From positions 1 through 60,433 of the forward strand of contig JABFUD020000268.1 in NCBI GenBank assembly GCA_014529385.2: a stretch of 60,433 bases of DNA, given 5' to 3'. Within the stretch, counting starts at the first letter, position 1, and every line of letters starts with the position of its first letter. Below the pieces are notes generated by a model. It worked only from the letters and a program-made list of their open reading frames with translations, was not told the origin of the DNA and ran no database searches. The position numbers and the translations under genes are program-made. Origin of the DNA: Adiantum capillus-veneris (taxonomy: Eukaryota; Streptophyta; Polypodiopsida; Polypodiales; Pteridaceae). Below are positions 30,841 to 42,602 of this stretch, piece by piece.

Positions 30841-32036
30841 TGTCAGGCGGTCTAGCTGGGAAGGTGCAAAACCTCTGGCTGTGAGAGTTCATGATGAGAG
30901 TCACAAACCCTTTGCGAGAAAGCGTTTGTGGAGAATTAGCAACCCTCTTTCTAAGGGTGACAAAGAATCTAAGAGCGTTCGTGACAGCAAAGTCACAAAC
31001 CCTCTTTCCTATCGTGCTTGGAAATTGCTTGTTTTCGTTGTCGAGAGTATGATGAGAGGATCATCAAATCACATTCAATTTCACTTAAAAAGACCATTGA
31101 AAAACACTAATGTTTCATCCATGAAACCTTGATCCTCATACAAGCACAATTCTCAATCAAAACCCAAACCTCTTTCATGGTATCATGTAGCCTCTCCCCC
31201 AATTACGTAGTCGTAACATCAAACAGCTGAAAGGAATACACGAGCTTCCACCTTCATGGAGACCATTTTCTGAATTTGCAGAGATTTAAGAGTTTTGAAA
31301 GTGAATCCCACACACCATTTTGATAAGGGGAAACCCTAATTCACTCCCTCACTAGCTCAGATACAAGATTTTGAAGAGGTGGGACTGCCCTACACATAGA
31401 TTGAGCAACCATGGAAGCAATTACACAGTAGTGCAAAATTGCTGGTTTTTTCTGTAAAAAACCCTCTTCTCTCTCTTCCCCACGGCATTTTCAGCTGATG
31501 TGTCAATTTTTGGGCCATTTTGCCACTTCGGACCAAAACTAGGCCATTTTCAGCTCATTTTTTACCCAAAAAAATGTCATTTTTGATGCAAAAAATCCCA
31601 AACGGAGTCAGGAAAATCCCTAAATTTGTGGGATCACTCACATAAGCATAAAAAGAATAGAGAATCATGATTTTACATCCATATACCATTTTGGGTCACT
31701 TTCCATGAAATTCTGCAAAGGCACTTATTAGCTGCTATTTTTGGCAGTTTTTGCCCGCATCAGTCTTTGTAGGCGAGATGGGTGTGCCACCATGAAACAC
31801 TTGGACTATGTACATTGTGAAACCAAATTGAGTATCTTATCAAGTGAAAAAGCATGCAAATGCGCCACATCCAGGGCCACGACTCCCCAGATAGGTATGT
31901 ACATGATAATGACCGCAGTAGAGGCTTCAACATATATCACAATATGTACATGATTTCTTTTATTTGCATACATCGAGAAGTGTCAAGAGTGAGGTGAATG
32001 TTTTATTTCACACTATGTACGTGCCACGGCACGACA
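30841..32036 (-). repeat. Element 4 5' LTR (minus-strand sense)
   Basis: Partner of 27453-28652; plus-strand ends TGTCAGGCGG and GCACGACA. On the minus strand it starts TGTCGTGCC and ends GCCTGACA. It is followed directly by RT sequence, with no primer-binding site, so the internal deletion reaches the LTR edge. Confidence 0.85.
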
Positions 32037-33420
32037 AGGCATCTGACAGTTTGGTAAGCAACTCACCGAGTTCTTCCATTTCTTTTTGTTGCTTATCTCT
32101 AGCAAGCTGATGTTGTTCAGCTTTTGCTCTCAACTCTTGCACTTGCCTCTGCAAATCGGTGATGACATTAAGTATGTCATCTAACTCCCCTTGGAGTGCG
32201 TCAATCACCATCTCTAACTCTTTAGCCCATGTGATACGGCCAAGTGCTACTGAGCAAAGTCTTTCAGTCATCTCCTACATTTGCTTAGCATATTTATTAA
32301 CTTATAGGATGACTGTCATTTGATTGCCATTCTTCATGTCATGCCAACTGAGTTGATGTTTCTCTAGCCTCTTGTGTGTATTTTGGCTGTGTTAGGACGA
32401 TTGATTGTCATTGTTCTTGTAGCCGTGGCTGTTCTTTTTTCGTGGAGGTAGAGGGTGGTTCCTCTACATTTTTCTCCTTTGGCTACACAAACTATGTGGT
32501 GTCCCCTTTTGTTGCAGGACTTGCTACCTTTTCGGTCTCTGGCTCTTTCTCTCTTTGCTTCTCTTGATTAGAGACATCTGCTTGTTGTGTTGTTTTTGCT
32601 GCTTCTTGCTGTTCAGATTTTGGTGCAGCTTCAACTGTTTTTTCTTGTTTAGTGGCTGCTTCTTTCATTGGTTCATTTGTGGTGTCTTTAGCTGTGGGTG
32701 ATGGTGGTGGGCTCGGCATTGGTTGATCTTGGGGTTCAGAGACAGGAGAAGAGATGCGGGGAGACACATCACCTTGGGTATGTTATGCTTCTCCTTTTGT
32801 AGTAGTTTCCTCTATTCTCTTTTGTTCTTCTTCCGCCTCTTTCGCTTTTCTTGCCACTTCTTTGGCTTCTTTCAGCTTTAAAGCTTCCGCTTCTTGGTAC
32901 ATCTTTTCCAAGGATTCCGTTTGGTCTTCAAATTGTTTCCAGACATGATGCTTTGTTCTAGGCCCTTTAATCTCAGTAGGCACCCATTTTTTCGGGTCCT
33001 TTCCTTGTGCTTGTCGACTGCATTGGTATGCATGTTTCTCTCTTTTAAACCGGTCTTGGTTTTGCACAGGCTCTTCTTGGTGTGCTGCCACGGCTTTTCT
33101 TTTCATTTCCTCCCTTCGTGCTCTCTTTTCTTCATTATCCAAGCTTTCACTGATGTGCCTTTCCGGCGAGCTTTCAACCAATTCTTCATCAGGTTTGTAG
33201 GATCTCTTGGCCGATCGTATAGCTCAAGGAGATGGTTGGGCTGATAGTATCCAAGTGTTTTGGTCTGGGATAGGTGGTAGGTTGTCGGCCATGCCGATGA
33301 CATGGTATGCAATCCTTGTCAACAGCTCTGATGCACCCAGGTAAGTAATCTTTCCTTCTTTCTTTCTGCCTTTCAAAGTGGTTAAGACATATTGTGCGTG
33401 GTCCACCGGTTGCCTGGTTT
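32037..33420 (-). pseudogene. Element 5 coding region, proximal part
   Basis: Minus strand. It starts near 33406 with HAQYVLTTLKGRKKEGK and GASELLTRIAYHVIGMADN, which loosely resembles the mobile-domain-like start of the extra region of element 1. It then turns basic and helical (33181-32783: EEKRARREEMKRKAVAAHQ, and KEAKEVARKAKEAEEEQKR), followed by a proline- and glutamine-rich stretch (32767-32492: PMPSPPPSPTAKD) and a coiled coil (32271-32037: LQGELDDILNVITDLQRQV) that element 4 interrupts. Stops at about 33224, 32783 and 32490 separate the blocks. Function unknown. Confidence 0.5.
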
Positions 33421-33594
33421 TTGACTTGAGGACTTACATGAAGGTGGTGGAAACCGCATGATTTGGCGTAGTATACCTTGGAATGCTAACAATTTTGGTC
33501 CAATTTGCTTCAAATCAATTTTTGAACAAGCATAGATGCATAAAAACATGAAAGGAACAAAATTGTAAAGTCTATACAAAATTTTGCAACCAAA

Positions 33595-33616
33595 GTAAAT
33601 AATCGCGATTATTTAC
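33595..33616. repeat. AT-rich CGCG-centred palindrome, copy 1
   Basis: Perfect 22-bp dyad: half-site GTAAATAATCG followed by its reverse complement CGATTATTTAC. Confidence 0.92.
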
Positions 33617-33888
33617 AACTGAGTATTTTGTTCAATATTTTGCAAACTTGGCATCACAGGCTTGGAGTATATACCAAATGCATACTCTGAGTGAAATATG
33701 GGCTCATTTGGATGCATAGGGTGAAAATGGTACTAGATTTTGGCTTTAGGTCTAGAAAACAATAGATATAATGGAAATTTGAGATTTTGAGCTCCAAATT
33801 GGTTCAAACTTGGCTAGTGGGCTTAACACATCATATACTTTGGATGTATGATGGAAAAATATCAAAATTCCCCCATTTTGGCTAGAAA

Positions 33889-33910
33889 GCAAATAATCGT
33901 GATTATTAAC
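33889..33910. repeat. AT-rich CGCG-centred palindrome, copy 2 (degenerate)
   Basis: GCAAATAATCG then TGATTATTAAC: the same motif with several changes, the central one being C to T at the CpG. Confidence 0.8.
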
Positions 33911-34172
33911 ATTTCTATCAAAATCAACATTTTTTGGTAGGAATAGGTAATAGGCATTGTATAGACTCTGTGTATGAGATATGAGGTGATTTGAATCAAG
34001 AAATGTGGTCCATAACCCAAAAATTGTCTTGCAAAGACTTCTTTGCGTTTTCTGGCAATTTTCCAAGTTATAGGTGCTCATTTTGGCTCATATTTGATTT
34101 TTGGCATGTAATAGGTGTGTACACATGATAGGTGAGGTGATGATAGAATTTACAAGCAAAAATAGTGCAAAA

Positions 34173-34194
34173 GTAAATAATCGCGATTATTTAC
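34173..34194. repeat. AT-rich CGCG-centred palindrome, copy 3
   Basis: Perfect 22-bp dyad identical to copy 1. Copies are 294 and 284 bases apart. Confidence 0.92.
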
Positions 34195-34640
34195 AGCAGT
34201 CACAAATGTTTTGCAAAACTTAAAATTTTTGACATGAACACATTCTATACACCTAAAACAAGTCCTAAATTGAATTTGGTGAAGTTTGGTCTTGCTGGCA
34301 TCACTTTGTGCTTTGTCGACTCTGAAATCTCTGATTTTTGTGACTATATTGTCTGTTGAGTTGGTCAATCAATTTTGAGGCTTTGGACTTGTCCGCATTA
34401 TAGTCGTAAAGCAGCTCATCCAATTCTGGCTCATTTGGAGTCAGTTTGATCCCCGTATGTCGAATTTGATGCTTTGTAACCTTCGAGGCGTTTTCTGCTT
34501 TTTGAGGGCTTTTCTTGATTGATTTCACTAAAACAATCATATACATTGTATATGAACCTCGTAGGCAAGCTGTCTGTGGAGTCAGATCCAAATTCTGGCA
34601 TCTTCCAAGAACCTGGCTTTTCTACTAGGGACCCCCTCGA

Positions 34641-35641
34641 CCCCTACCAAAGGGTCAATTGATGATATAGAAAGGTTATATTATGTTAGGGCATGCTACA
34701 ACTCAAATCTCATCCGATTTGGTCGAGCTAATAGGCCGCTATGGTCAGTTTTTGGTCGTAGGTCTTCGTGCACTGCTCGGTTTCTAGGGTTTTTTCTAGG
34801 GGTTTAGACTAGCTACCGGCCGTACAAAATGGATCATTGACAATTAAAGAACTTACTCCTCATGTCTTGTGTGAGTCGGTGCTGAAAACGGGCAATTGTA
34901 GACTCCGAAAAAGACACGCAAGAGAGGTCGAAAAGCTCTCTTTGCAAAGGCCACAAGTGGAAATGAGGTGGTTTTAGCCTACTTTGGATATCTATACCCG
35001 GACTTCTCGAACCATTTCCCCCCAGATTCCCTTGTTATTCCTACTAGGCCGTGAAATCTATGTTAAAAATTTCCTTGATCGGATTCATGTAGCTCATTTT
35101 GCAAGAATTTTACAAAAGTAGGTATGGCCGCTTAATTTAGGCTTCCCGCTTCCATCTTTTGATTTCATTGAAAATTTTTGTGCTTGTTCACCTTGTCTTT
35201 CTGATCACCATCATGTCTTCTATTTTTCCATCTGAGCTTATTTGCTATTTATTATTAATTTTTGACCTGTTTATTAAAAAAATCAAAGAAAATAACAAAA
35301 TGCTCTAAAAAAGTAAAGTGAAAATCCAATAATTAAGAAAATCCATTGAAAAACACATCTTAATTGTTTTTTGTTGGATTTCTCTATTTTTAAGTCTCAT
35401 TATCAATAACAATGATGAAAAATAACAAAAAATGACTATTTTTTTATAGTATATACACTATTTACACTTATCGAGAAGACATTATTAGAATTTTCCCTTG
35501 ATGATGAATTATAAGGGCATTATTAGGTACTTGTGCAAAAAATCACACGTTAACATCAATCTTTTCCCTCCCTCTTCAAACATTGCCCTTAATTACTTAG
35601 TGCCCTTCCACCCCTCCTAGATGGCGTACTTCGGGACGACT
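34641..35641. other. Interval without a recognisable gene
   Basis: The first part contains CTCATCCGATTTGGTCGAGC and AGGGTTTTTTCTAGGGG phrases. From about 35220 it is very AT-rich, then CCCTTCCACCCCTCC just before element 1. No frame has protein features I recognise. It was joined to 47153 (the equivalent of 9879) before element 1 inserted. Confidence 0.5.
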
Positions 35642-35646
35642 GTGTG
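35642..35646. repeat. Target-site duplication GTGTG, left side of element 1 (complete copy)
   Basis: Matches GTGTG after the 3' LTR at 47148-47152. Confidence 0.9.
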
Positions 35647-36144
35647 TGTAGACGGATGAGACAGTTTTACTAGGTAGGAACCAGCTCCTATGAGACGGGC
35701 TGTGAATTAGTCAGTAACTACTACGATAATTACCATGGTAAATCCAAGGCATATAAATAGGGTCCATTACATTGTAATCGGGTTGGCATTTGTTGGCAAT
35801 TGTAATCGGGTTAGCAATCATCGGCAGTTGTTGTCGGATGTACTTTGTTCATCCTTTTGTCTATAAGCCACATCATCTTCATTGTAATCCATCATCTGTA
35901 ATTCCAATTACAACAGTACAATATATTCCAGTTATATCTACTATGTACTTAGTTACTATGAATCTAAATCTGAATCTGAATATCATTCTTAGTACTTAGT
36001 CTGGTTCTTATTCCTCACCAGTAGATGTATTCTAGTTCAGTTTTTGTTCCTTTGTCCAGTCTACTGTCTGAACTAATACATCACCAGCAGCTAAAATCTT
36101 CTAACACTGGAATTAGCTATCTCAAGAGAGCATCTCCAATTCCA
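35647..36144 (+). repeat. Element 1 5' LTR
   Basis: 498 bp, TGTAGACGGATG to AATTCCA. It holds TATAAATA at 35752-35759 and a run of AATCTGAATCTGAA. A short tandem repeat of TTGTAATCGGGTT, single in the 3' LTR, explains most of its extra length. Confidence 0.93.
35752..35759 (+). promoter_or_regulatory. Element 1 5' LTR TATA box
   Basis: TATAAATA about 105 bases into the LTR, in the context GGCATATAAATAGGG. It is the likely promoter for the full-length element RNA. Confidence 0.65.
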
Positions 36145-36224
36145 TTTCGGCGATCACGGTGGCTAGAGCTGAAGCTCATTGACTGGAACACTCTTCTCCC
36201 AGTTGGAAGTTCTCAGCTATAGCA

Positions 36225-37333
36225 ATGGCACCCAAAACCAGTGGTGGCCGGAAATCAACCATCCATGTTGATCCTATTCCTGAGGAGTCGGGAAGAGAAT
36301 CTAACCCTAAGCAAGAGAGGGTGACGGACACTGAGGCTCATGAGGAGCATAGTCAGGCTGATGAGACACAAGACTCAGAGCATTCCAGTCACTCTAGACG
36401 CAGACGGGCAGAAAGGGAAGCACGAAAGGCCAAAAGTTCTCGGTCCAGGCAGAGGGATGAGGGTACCAAAGGTAGTAAAGGCAGTCGCCACACTTCCAGT
36501 AGACAGGCCAGAGAGGACATTGACACAGAGACAGAGACAGATATTGATTGGGATGCAGATAGTGACAACTGTAAGAAGACTCCAAAGCGCCGTTCAGACT
36601 CTAAGAAGAGAAGCGACAAGCCCAACGGTAATCGTTACACATCCTCACTGAAAATCTCTTTTCCAGTATTAAAAGGGGGCAAGAAGGATGATCCGAATGT
36701 TCACATCCAGACTTTTGAGCAGTATGCAGAGCTGAAGAATATTGATGAGGATGACTGGGGTGAATACTTTCCGCAAACCTTGAAGGAGGCAGCGAGAAAG
36801 TGGTACTACCATTACCCCGATTCTCAGCTTAGATCCTATAACAAACTACTTAAAGCCTTCAGACTAGAGTATTCCAACAATAGAGGTGATGAAGATATTC
36901 TTTGTGAACTGGATAAGATCAAGCAGAAGAATATGTCAGTCCGAAGCTATGTGAAGAAAGTCAAGGAGCTGATAAGGCAGTTTTGCAGGAACCACCATCA
37001 AAAAAATGACTGCGTGCATGGTTCCTGAATGGCTTTTGTAGCAAGAAGCTTAGAGAGTAGGAGGTATGAGCACCAACGAAGAAATTCAATGATCTAATAC
37101 AGCGAGCACTGAAGTTGGAACAACAGGCCAAGAAGGAAAAGAGCCATAAGAAGGGAAGATCCAGTAGCAGTAGTTCTTCTACTGAAAACTCTAATTCCAG
37201 CGAAGTTTCTAGCAGCTCTGAAAGTAGCTCCAACGAGAGGTACGAGGATAAGTCAAAAAAGGAATCCTGGACTAAAAGATTGAAGAGATGGCTAGGCAGA
37301 TTGCTGAGATTAGCGATACCAGACAACCAGTGA
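36225..37333 (+). pseudogene. gag: Element 1 gag, capsid part (copy B only)
   Basis: The first 268 codons start at ATG 36225, 80 bases after the LTR. The N-terminal third is charged and S/R-rich (SRRRRAEREARKAKSSRSR), followed by a retrotransposon Gag capsid: SFPVLKGGKKDDPNVHIQTF, LKEAARKWYYHYPDSQL, LKAFRLEYSN and SVRSYVKKVKELIRQF. An extra A or similar slip in the AAAAAAA run near 37000 shifts the frame; the expected frame goes on with MTACMVPEWLL. 37115-37333 then has a serine-rich tract and a basic KRLKRWLGRLLRLA helix leading to the zinc knuckles. Confidence 0.87.
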
Positions 37334-37398
37334 GGAAAATGGAGACTTGGTGTTCAAAATGAAAATCCAAGGATCATGTTTCCAACGAGTGCCCACAG

Positions 37399-37887
37399 TG
37401 TACTTATTGTAAGGCCTTTGGCCATTTATGGAATAATTGTGGTATTAGGATTCATCACTTCAAGAAGGGCAAAGACTTGTCAATGGTAGCATATACGGAA
37501 CGAGTCAGAGTGGAAACCGCCAAAGCCTCTCAGGAGGAGAAACCAGGTACCAGTGGTATTGGTCCAGGCGGAGGCAGATACCAAGTGGGTATTGGCCGAG
37601 GCAGATACCAAGCGGGTACTGGCCGAGGCAGATACCAAGCGGGTACTGGCAGAGGCCGAGGGAGTGGCAACTTCCAAAGCCGGAGGTTGAATTGCTATAC
37701 TTGTGGAAAGTATGGGCATTTCGCGGCTCAATGTCCAAACAAACCTGCACCTGCTGCTACTAAGGCAAAGGCACCAGAGCCAGTTCCAGCACGGGCAGTA
37801 ACATGGAGCAAAGGAGTGGTAATTGAAGAAATTCCAGATGCTCCAGGAAAACTAGTCACTACTGAAAGCAGCAAATGGGCTCAATAG
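37399..37887 (+). pseudogene. gag: Element 1 zinc-knuckle region (copy B)
   Basis: Same as 131-619: two CCHC knuckles flanking the glycine/arginine decapeptide repeats. The only residue change from ATG 37477 is T to A at residue 15. It closes at the same TAG (37885-37887). Confidence 0.85.
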
Positions 37888-38640
37888 AGAGAGGTATGGA
37901 AGGCCAAGGGTAAAGAGAAGGTGGTAGATGAATGGCAGGAGCAGAGAGAGCTAGCGGTGAAAATCACGGAGGATTTAGCCAAGAAGCTGCCAGAGCAGCC
38001 AGAAAGTTTTGAAGCCCGAGTCATTCAAAAGATACCAGCCCAATCTACTGAGAAAGATCAGTCAAAGCCGGGCATACCTGAGACCATGCTGGCTGCAGTA
38101 CAAGGAATTATTGGAGAATTGGGAGTTGATAGAAGAATTGGAAGCACTGCAAGGGAGGAATGGAACTGTGAAGATACGACCAGTTCTTCGAGCTCCGACA
38201 ACCAGTCTGATCAGGATAAGGAAGAAATCCATGTTAAGATCTATGATAGAATTCATAAACTTGCTGTGGAGTTGGAAGATATCAGAAGAACCTTACCTGA
38301 TGTGGAAAAATTCATCAAATAGCGAAGGAAAGCTGAAGTGGAGGCCAGAACAGTTGATCTGACGATTGTCCGAGATGATGAAGTACCGCTCATTCAGGTG
38401 GATTACAAGGTTCGGCAGCAATGGGAACCACTTTCAAGTGTCATCTTGAATGGAGGAGCAGAAGTCAATATAATGGGATGCTTTTCACGACTATGCTGTT
38501 CACGACAATGGGAACCACTTTAAATGGTGCTGGCTTTAGATTTGTGATGTTGTTCACGACTATGCAAATCAAACCTTAACCATACAAGGGGTCATTGGCA
38601 GAATTCAGATCCAGATGAACAATACTAGGAGCTGGAGAAA
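37888..38640 (+). pseudogene. Element 1 linker and protease remnant (copy B)
   Basis: The linker 37921-38322 differs from copy A by silent changes only (the single visible change is in the shadow frame). The protease remnant is slightly better kept: 38338-38523 is open through VILNGGAEVNIMGCFSR, so the AATAA break of copy A is absent. N in place of the catalytic D is shared. Confidence 0.55.
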
Positions 38641-38872
38641 AGAGCTAAGGCCTAAGGAATCATTCTAGAAGTACAAGGCAAAGAAGATCGAACAAATGTT
38701 AGCAGCTTTGAACATATTTCCTCTAGCAGAAATTGACTTGAATGAGGTTTTACTAAACGAAGAGCAGGTCGACAAGTTGAAAAAGCAATTCCCAGATCAA
38801 TTTCCTGAAATCAATACATGAGAAAGATCAGTTCAGTTCATTGGAAGGCTAGAGGAATCAACTGAAACTGGC

Positions 38873-39638
38873 ATGGTAGAGGAGCCAGTGCATTCTAGAG
38901 AGCACACAGTGAATCAGAATACTGATTCAAAACTTAACGGGCCATCTTGGGATTATGCTGAGAAATCGACCAAGAGAAAAGGAGGTGGGCCTAATTGGTT
39001 GCTTCCAAACGACCAAGAAGTTGAAGAATGGAACCTAGGCTCTGAGGATAGTCGGAGGATGATCAAGATTAATAAGCATCTCAATCCTATAATGAAGGAA
39101 AAGACATGCAGGATGTTCCAGAACTACAAAGACATATTTGCCTGGGAACACACAGACCTGAAAGGGGTGGATCCAAAAGTATGGCAGCACAAGATACCGT
39201 TGAAGCCAGATGCTCGGCCAGTAAGATTGCAAAGATACCGAATGAACCCCAACTATGTTAAGAAGGTCAAGGAGGAGATTGACAATCTTCTCAAGGCTGG
39301 GTTCATCACAGAAGTGGCCGGTAGCGATTGGTTGTTTCCCATAGTAGTAGTTCCCAATAAGAATGGGAAATTGAGAGTCTGTGTTGACTATAGAAAACTC
39401 AACGCCCAAACTATCAAAGATCCATTCTCATTGCCTTTTACTGACATGTTTCTTGATGAGATTGCAGAATACGAGATGTATAGTTTTATGGAGGGTTATA
39501 GTGGCTATAACCAGTTATCGCTCCTGAGGATAGAGGGAAGACCACTTTCATCACAGAGTAGGGAGCTTTCATGTATCTGATGATTCCTTTCGCCATGTGC
39601 AATGCACCAGCTACTTTTCAACGGTGTATGATGGACCC
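38873..39638 (+). pseudogene. pol: Element 1 RT N-terminal half (copy B)
   Basis: Identical at protein level to 1606-2313, including the frameshift and the missing first catalytic aspartate. Confidence 0.88.
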
Positions 39639-40318
39639 AGGGGATTCACTCTATATACAAAACGGGACGCCACCTGCGAGCGGACAACTTTGATAAAACC
39701 CCTATATATGACTCATATTAGGGAATATGACTCCCCTTTCTACGCTTATACAACAATCGACAAAGAAAACTATTATACCCCTATCCTACATATAAAATTT
39801 GGGTCTTACGTGATCTTACTAAGTGAAACTAGTCAAAGAGTGTGTAGCATAGTGATTGGCAATGTACTAAGGAACCACTTCTAATGATAACTAGATGTAC
39901 CCTCAATGTGTCTTAGTTTGACTGTCAAACTATGTGTCCGATCAGCCTGCACTGTGGCTACTTGTCCAATTTTGACCCATCCAAAGCTAGTGTAAATCAA
40001 CCCTTGACTTGCTCCAAATCAACCCTTATCTATGATCGGCTTAATGAAAAATTTGATGTGCGGCATGATAAAAAAACTTCCACAAAATTCATTCGAGTTA
40101 TAGTGCACAACGGTGACCAATCGTTACAAGTAGTCAACCAGAGTTGTGTCCCCCCCCCCCCCCCCCTAATAAATATCATACCCCCGTCCCTTAAATTTTA
40201 AGCTTGGCAGATAAATGATTGGGGGCCTGCCCCTAACTTATACGCTTATGTAACTTATTAAAAAAAACCCTCCCCTGCACTTACGTGGTGCGGATAAGTT
40301 TTCCATGGTGAATCCCCC
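39639..40318. mobile_element. MITE-like insertion in element 1 RT (copy B)
   Basis: The same insertion as 2372-3052. Its first base after CCC is A here (CCCAGGGGATTCAC), and the C run is 17 long instead of 18 (40150-40166). Both copies having it shows that it predates the 37-kb duplication. Confidence 0.7.
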
Positions 40319-41108
40319 GGGATTATGGAAATGTTCAATGAGTTTCTTCATCGGTTCCTCGCCATCTTCATGGATGATTTTACTGTCTGGAAGGGACATC
40401 TACTGGGACATGTAGTATCCCGTAATGTAATAGAAATGGCCATGATAAAATCCAGTGTGTTCAGGAAGCCAAAGCACCCAGAAACTCATCTGAGTTAAGC
40501 TCTTTCCTGGGTTATATTAACTTCTACAGAAGGTTTGTGCATAAGTTTGCCTCTCAAGCAGTACCATTGTATGAGCTCACAAAGAAGACCAGTAAGTTCA
40601 ATTGGACTGTTGAGTGTGACGAAAGCTTTTAGAACATGAAAAAGGCCATTATCAGTAAACCAGTCCTCAGGCAACCAAACTGGGATGTTATCTTCCATGT
40701 ACATGTGAACGTTTCGGGACTGGCAATTGGGGCGATATTGGCTCAACCAGATGGAAGGACTGATTATCCTGTTTATTTTGCCAGTCTCGCAGATTCAGTC
40801 AGGCTGAACAAGGTTATATGACCACTGAACGAGAAGCCCTAGGAATGGTTTTTAGTGCTACAAAGTTCAGTCATTACTTGCTAGGAAAACTATTTCATTT
40901 CTATGTGGATCATCACGCTCTTTTGTTCCTGATTAATAAAGTCATTATTCAAGGTAGGCTAATACGGTGGATGATGTTCCTCATGGAGTTTGAATTTCAA
41001 ATTTTTCATGAGCCTGGCAAGAATCTCTGTGGAGCTGATTTTCTATCCAGCCAAAAGTATAGAGGGTTATTCAGAAGCATCCTTGAGGGACGAACCAGCG
41101 GATGCTGA
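40319..41108 (+). pseudogene. pol: Element 1 RT palm end plus RNase H (copy B)
   Basis: As in copy A: FMDD box about 50 bases after the insertion, thumb deletion, TAG at ESF-stop-NMKKA (40630-40632), RNase H motifs in two frames. Confidence 0.87.
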
Positions 41109-41321
41109 CTTATTTCAACTGGAAGCCGGAGAATCACTTGACCCTGAATGGTATCATGTTTATCAGTTTCTTTCTCAGGGTGCTTTCCCAGATGTCTGGA
41201 AGTAGAACCAGAAGAAGGCTTTGGTCATCAAGAGCTTGAAGCTTACCATCATCGAGGGTTCACTCTATTGATTAGGTGTTGATGGTATTCTTTGGCATTG
41301 TGTTGATGGTATTCTTCGGTA

Positions 41322-42602
41322 TTGTGTGCCTATGGAAGGGATAATGCAAGTCATCTCAGAGGCACAGGTGGACATTTTTCCAATGAAGTTACCTACAAGA
41401 ATATTTTGCAAGCTGGTTTATGGTGGCAAACATTAATAGCTGATGTTAGAAGTTTTTGCAATACTTGTGACATATACCAAAGAATGGGCAGACCTACAGC
41501 TCCAGACATGACTCCTTTAACGCCAGTACAACCACTGGGTGTTTTCATGAAATGGGTCTTAGATTTTATGGGACCTTTTAAGAAGGTTACCCCTAGGAAG
41601 AACAAGTATATAGTAATGGCTACTTGCTATGTCACTAAGTGGGTTGAAGCTAAGGCTCTTCTTGACAACACAACCAAGTCAACTGCAAGGTTTCTATTTG
41701 AAAATATTGTCTGTCACTATGGATGTCCTGTAGAGATTGTGTCGGACCAAGGGACACATTTTATTAATGACACCATGGAGATTCTACTGGATATGCTTTC
41801 AGTCAAGCATTGGAAATCTACCCCTTATTATCCCAGATGCAATGGACAGGCTCAAAGTAGTAACAAGACAATTAAGACTATTCTCACTAAGGTTGTGCAG
41901 AAGAAGCCAGACCAGTGGGATTTGAAGCTTCAGATTGCTTTATGGGCGTATAGGACAGCTTGCAAGGTCACTACAGGGTTGACACCATTTAGAATGGTGT
42001 ATGGCACTGAAGCTGTTGTTCCTATGGAGTTTGTTATCCCAAGTCTGAGAATGGCTGTGAAAGAAGGGTTAGACTTCAACCACAATCTGAAAAGGCACCT
42101 GGATGAGCTTATGCAGTTAGATGAACTCAGGCAACGGGCTATGCTGGAACAAGAGATTGTTCAGCAACAAAGGAAGCACTCGCATGATCGCAGAATTAAG
42201 GTTTGAGAATTTCAGAAAGGGGACCTGGTGCTCCTTTATCAGTCTAGATTGGGTCCTTAGAAGCCAAACCTAAAGATTGCCTCGGCAGGACCATTTGAGG
42301 TAGACTTGGTTTTCTCCAATGGCACGGTAAGATTGAAAGACTTATCTGGATTACTGCTCCCAGGGGTATATAATGGCACGAAGATCAAACTCTACTATTC
42401 CAAAGCTAGAGAGCCTGGCCAAGAACACGATACTAGGGAGCTGGGAACCGAAGATCAAGAGATACCAGAATCATATATTTTTGGGCTTTTTCATGTGCAG
42501 CCAATTCCAGTTTTAGAACGAGTGCCAGTAGGACCAAGCCAGACTGGTACTAGGATCGATACCACTGTGATCAAGCCAAACTGGGACCCAGGCCAGTATT
42601 AG
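41322..42602 (+). pseudogene. pol: Element 1 integrase (copy B)
   Basis: As in copy A with G79V, R132H and one N-to-T change. It has the same D81, D142 and Q178, so the loss of the catalytic glutamate is older than the duplication. The C-terminal part is better preserved: 42306-42602 is open through KDLSGLLLPGVYNGTKIKLYY to TAG and lacks the copy A 7-bp deletion. Confidence 0.9.

Larger units (their letters stand above)
27453..32036 (-). mobile_element. Element 4: internally deleted Ty3/Gypsy element, minus strand
   Basis: Two direct repeats of about 1.2 kb (27453-28652 and 30841-32036) enclose 2.2 kb of pol. AGGC flanks both sides (27449-27452 and 32037-32040), a likely remnant of a 5-bp target duplication with one mismatch (CAGGC and AAGGC). 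It interrupts the element 5 coding region. The pol is reversed (minus strand) and begins with the end of RT directly at the LTR, so primer site, gag, protease and most of RT are gone. LTRs differ by about 3-4% by eye. Confidence 0.85.
25944..33420 (-). mobile_element. Element 5: minus-strand retroelement 3' part, split by element 4
   Basis: The coding region at 33406-32037 continues beyond element 4 at 27452-26049: the interrupted coiled coil reads ELLTKLSDA on one side and DQLTEVTNELLTT on the other. It ends at a polypurine tract (25944-25960) and an LTR-like start. The layout (mobile-domain-like start, basic and proline-rich middle, coiled coil, tract, LTR) mirrors the region after integrase in element 1, but the wording differs. 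No pol of its own is seen to the right, so it is either truncated or non-autonomous. The outer limits are uncertain. Confidence 0.5.
33421..34640. other. Leader-like non-coding region with three palindromes
   Basis: No protein-coding sequence. Its style is close to the element 2 leader: repeated phrases such as TTGGTCCAATTTG, GGGCTCATTTGGATGCATAGGG and GGTTCAAACTTGG between copies of a CGCG-centred palindrome. It may be the leader of element 5 or another Tat-like element. The orientation is not settled, since the palindromes read alike on both strands. Confidence 0.55.

Noticed and set aside
34301-34591. A 96-codon minus-strand frame as a possible host gene piece
   Set aside because: No family recognised, and it lies in leader-like DNA; composition alone does not support a gene.
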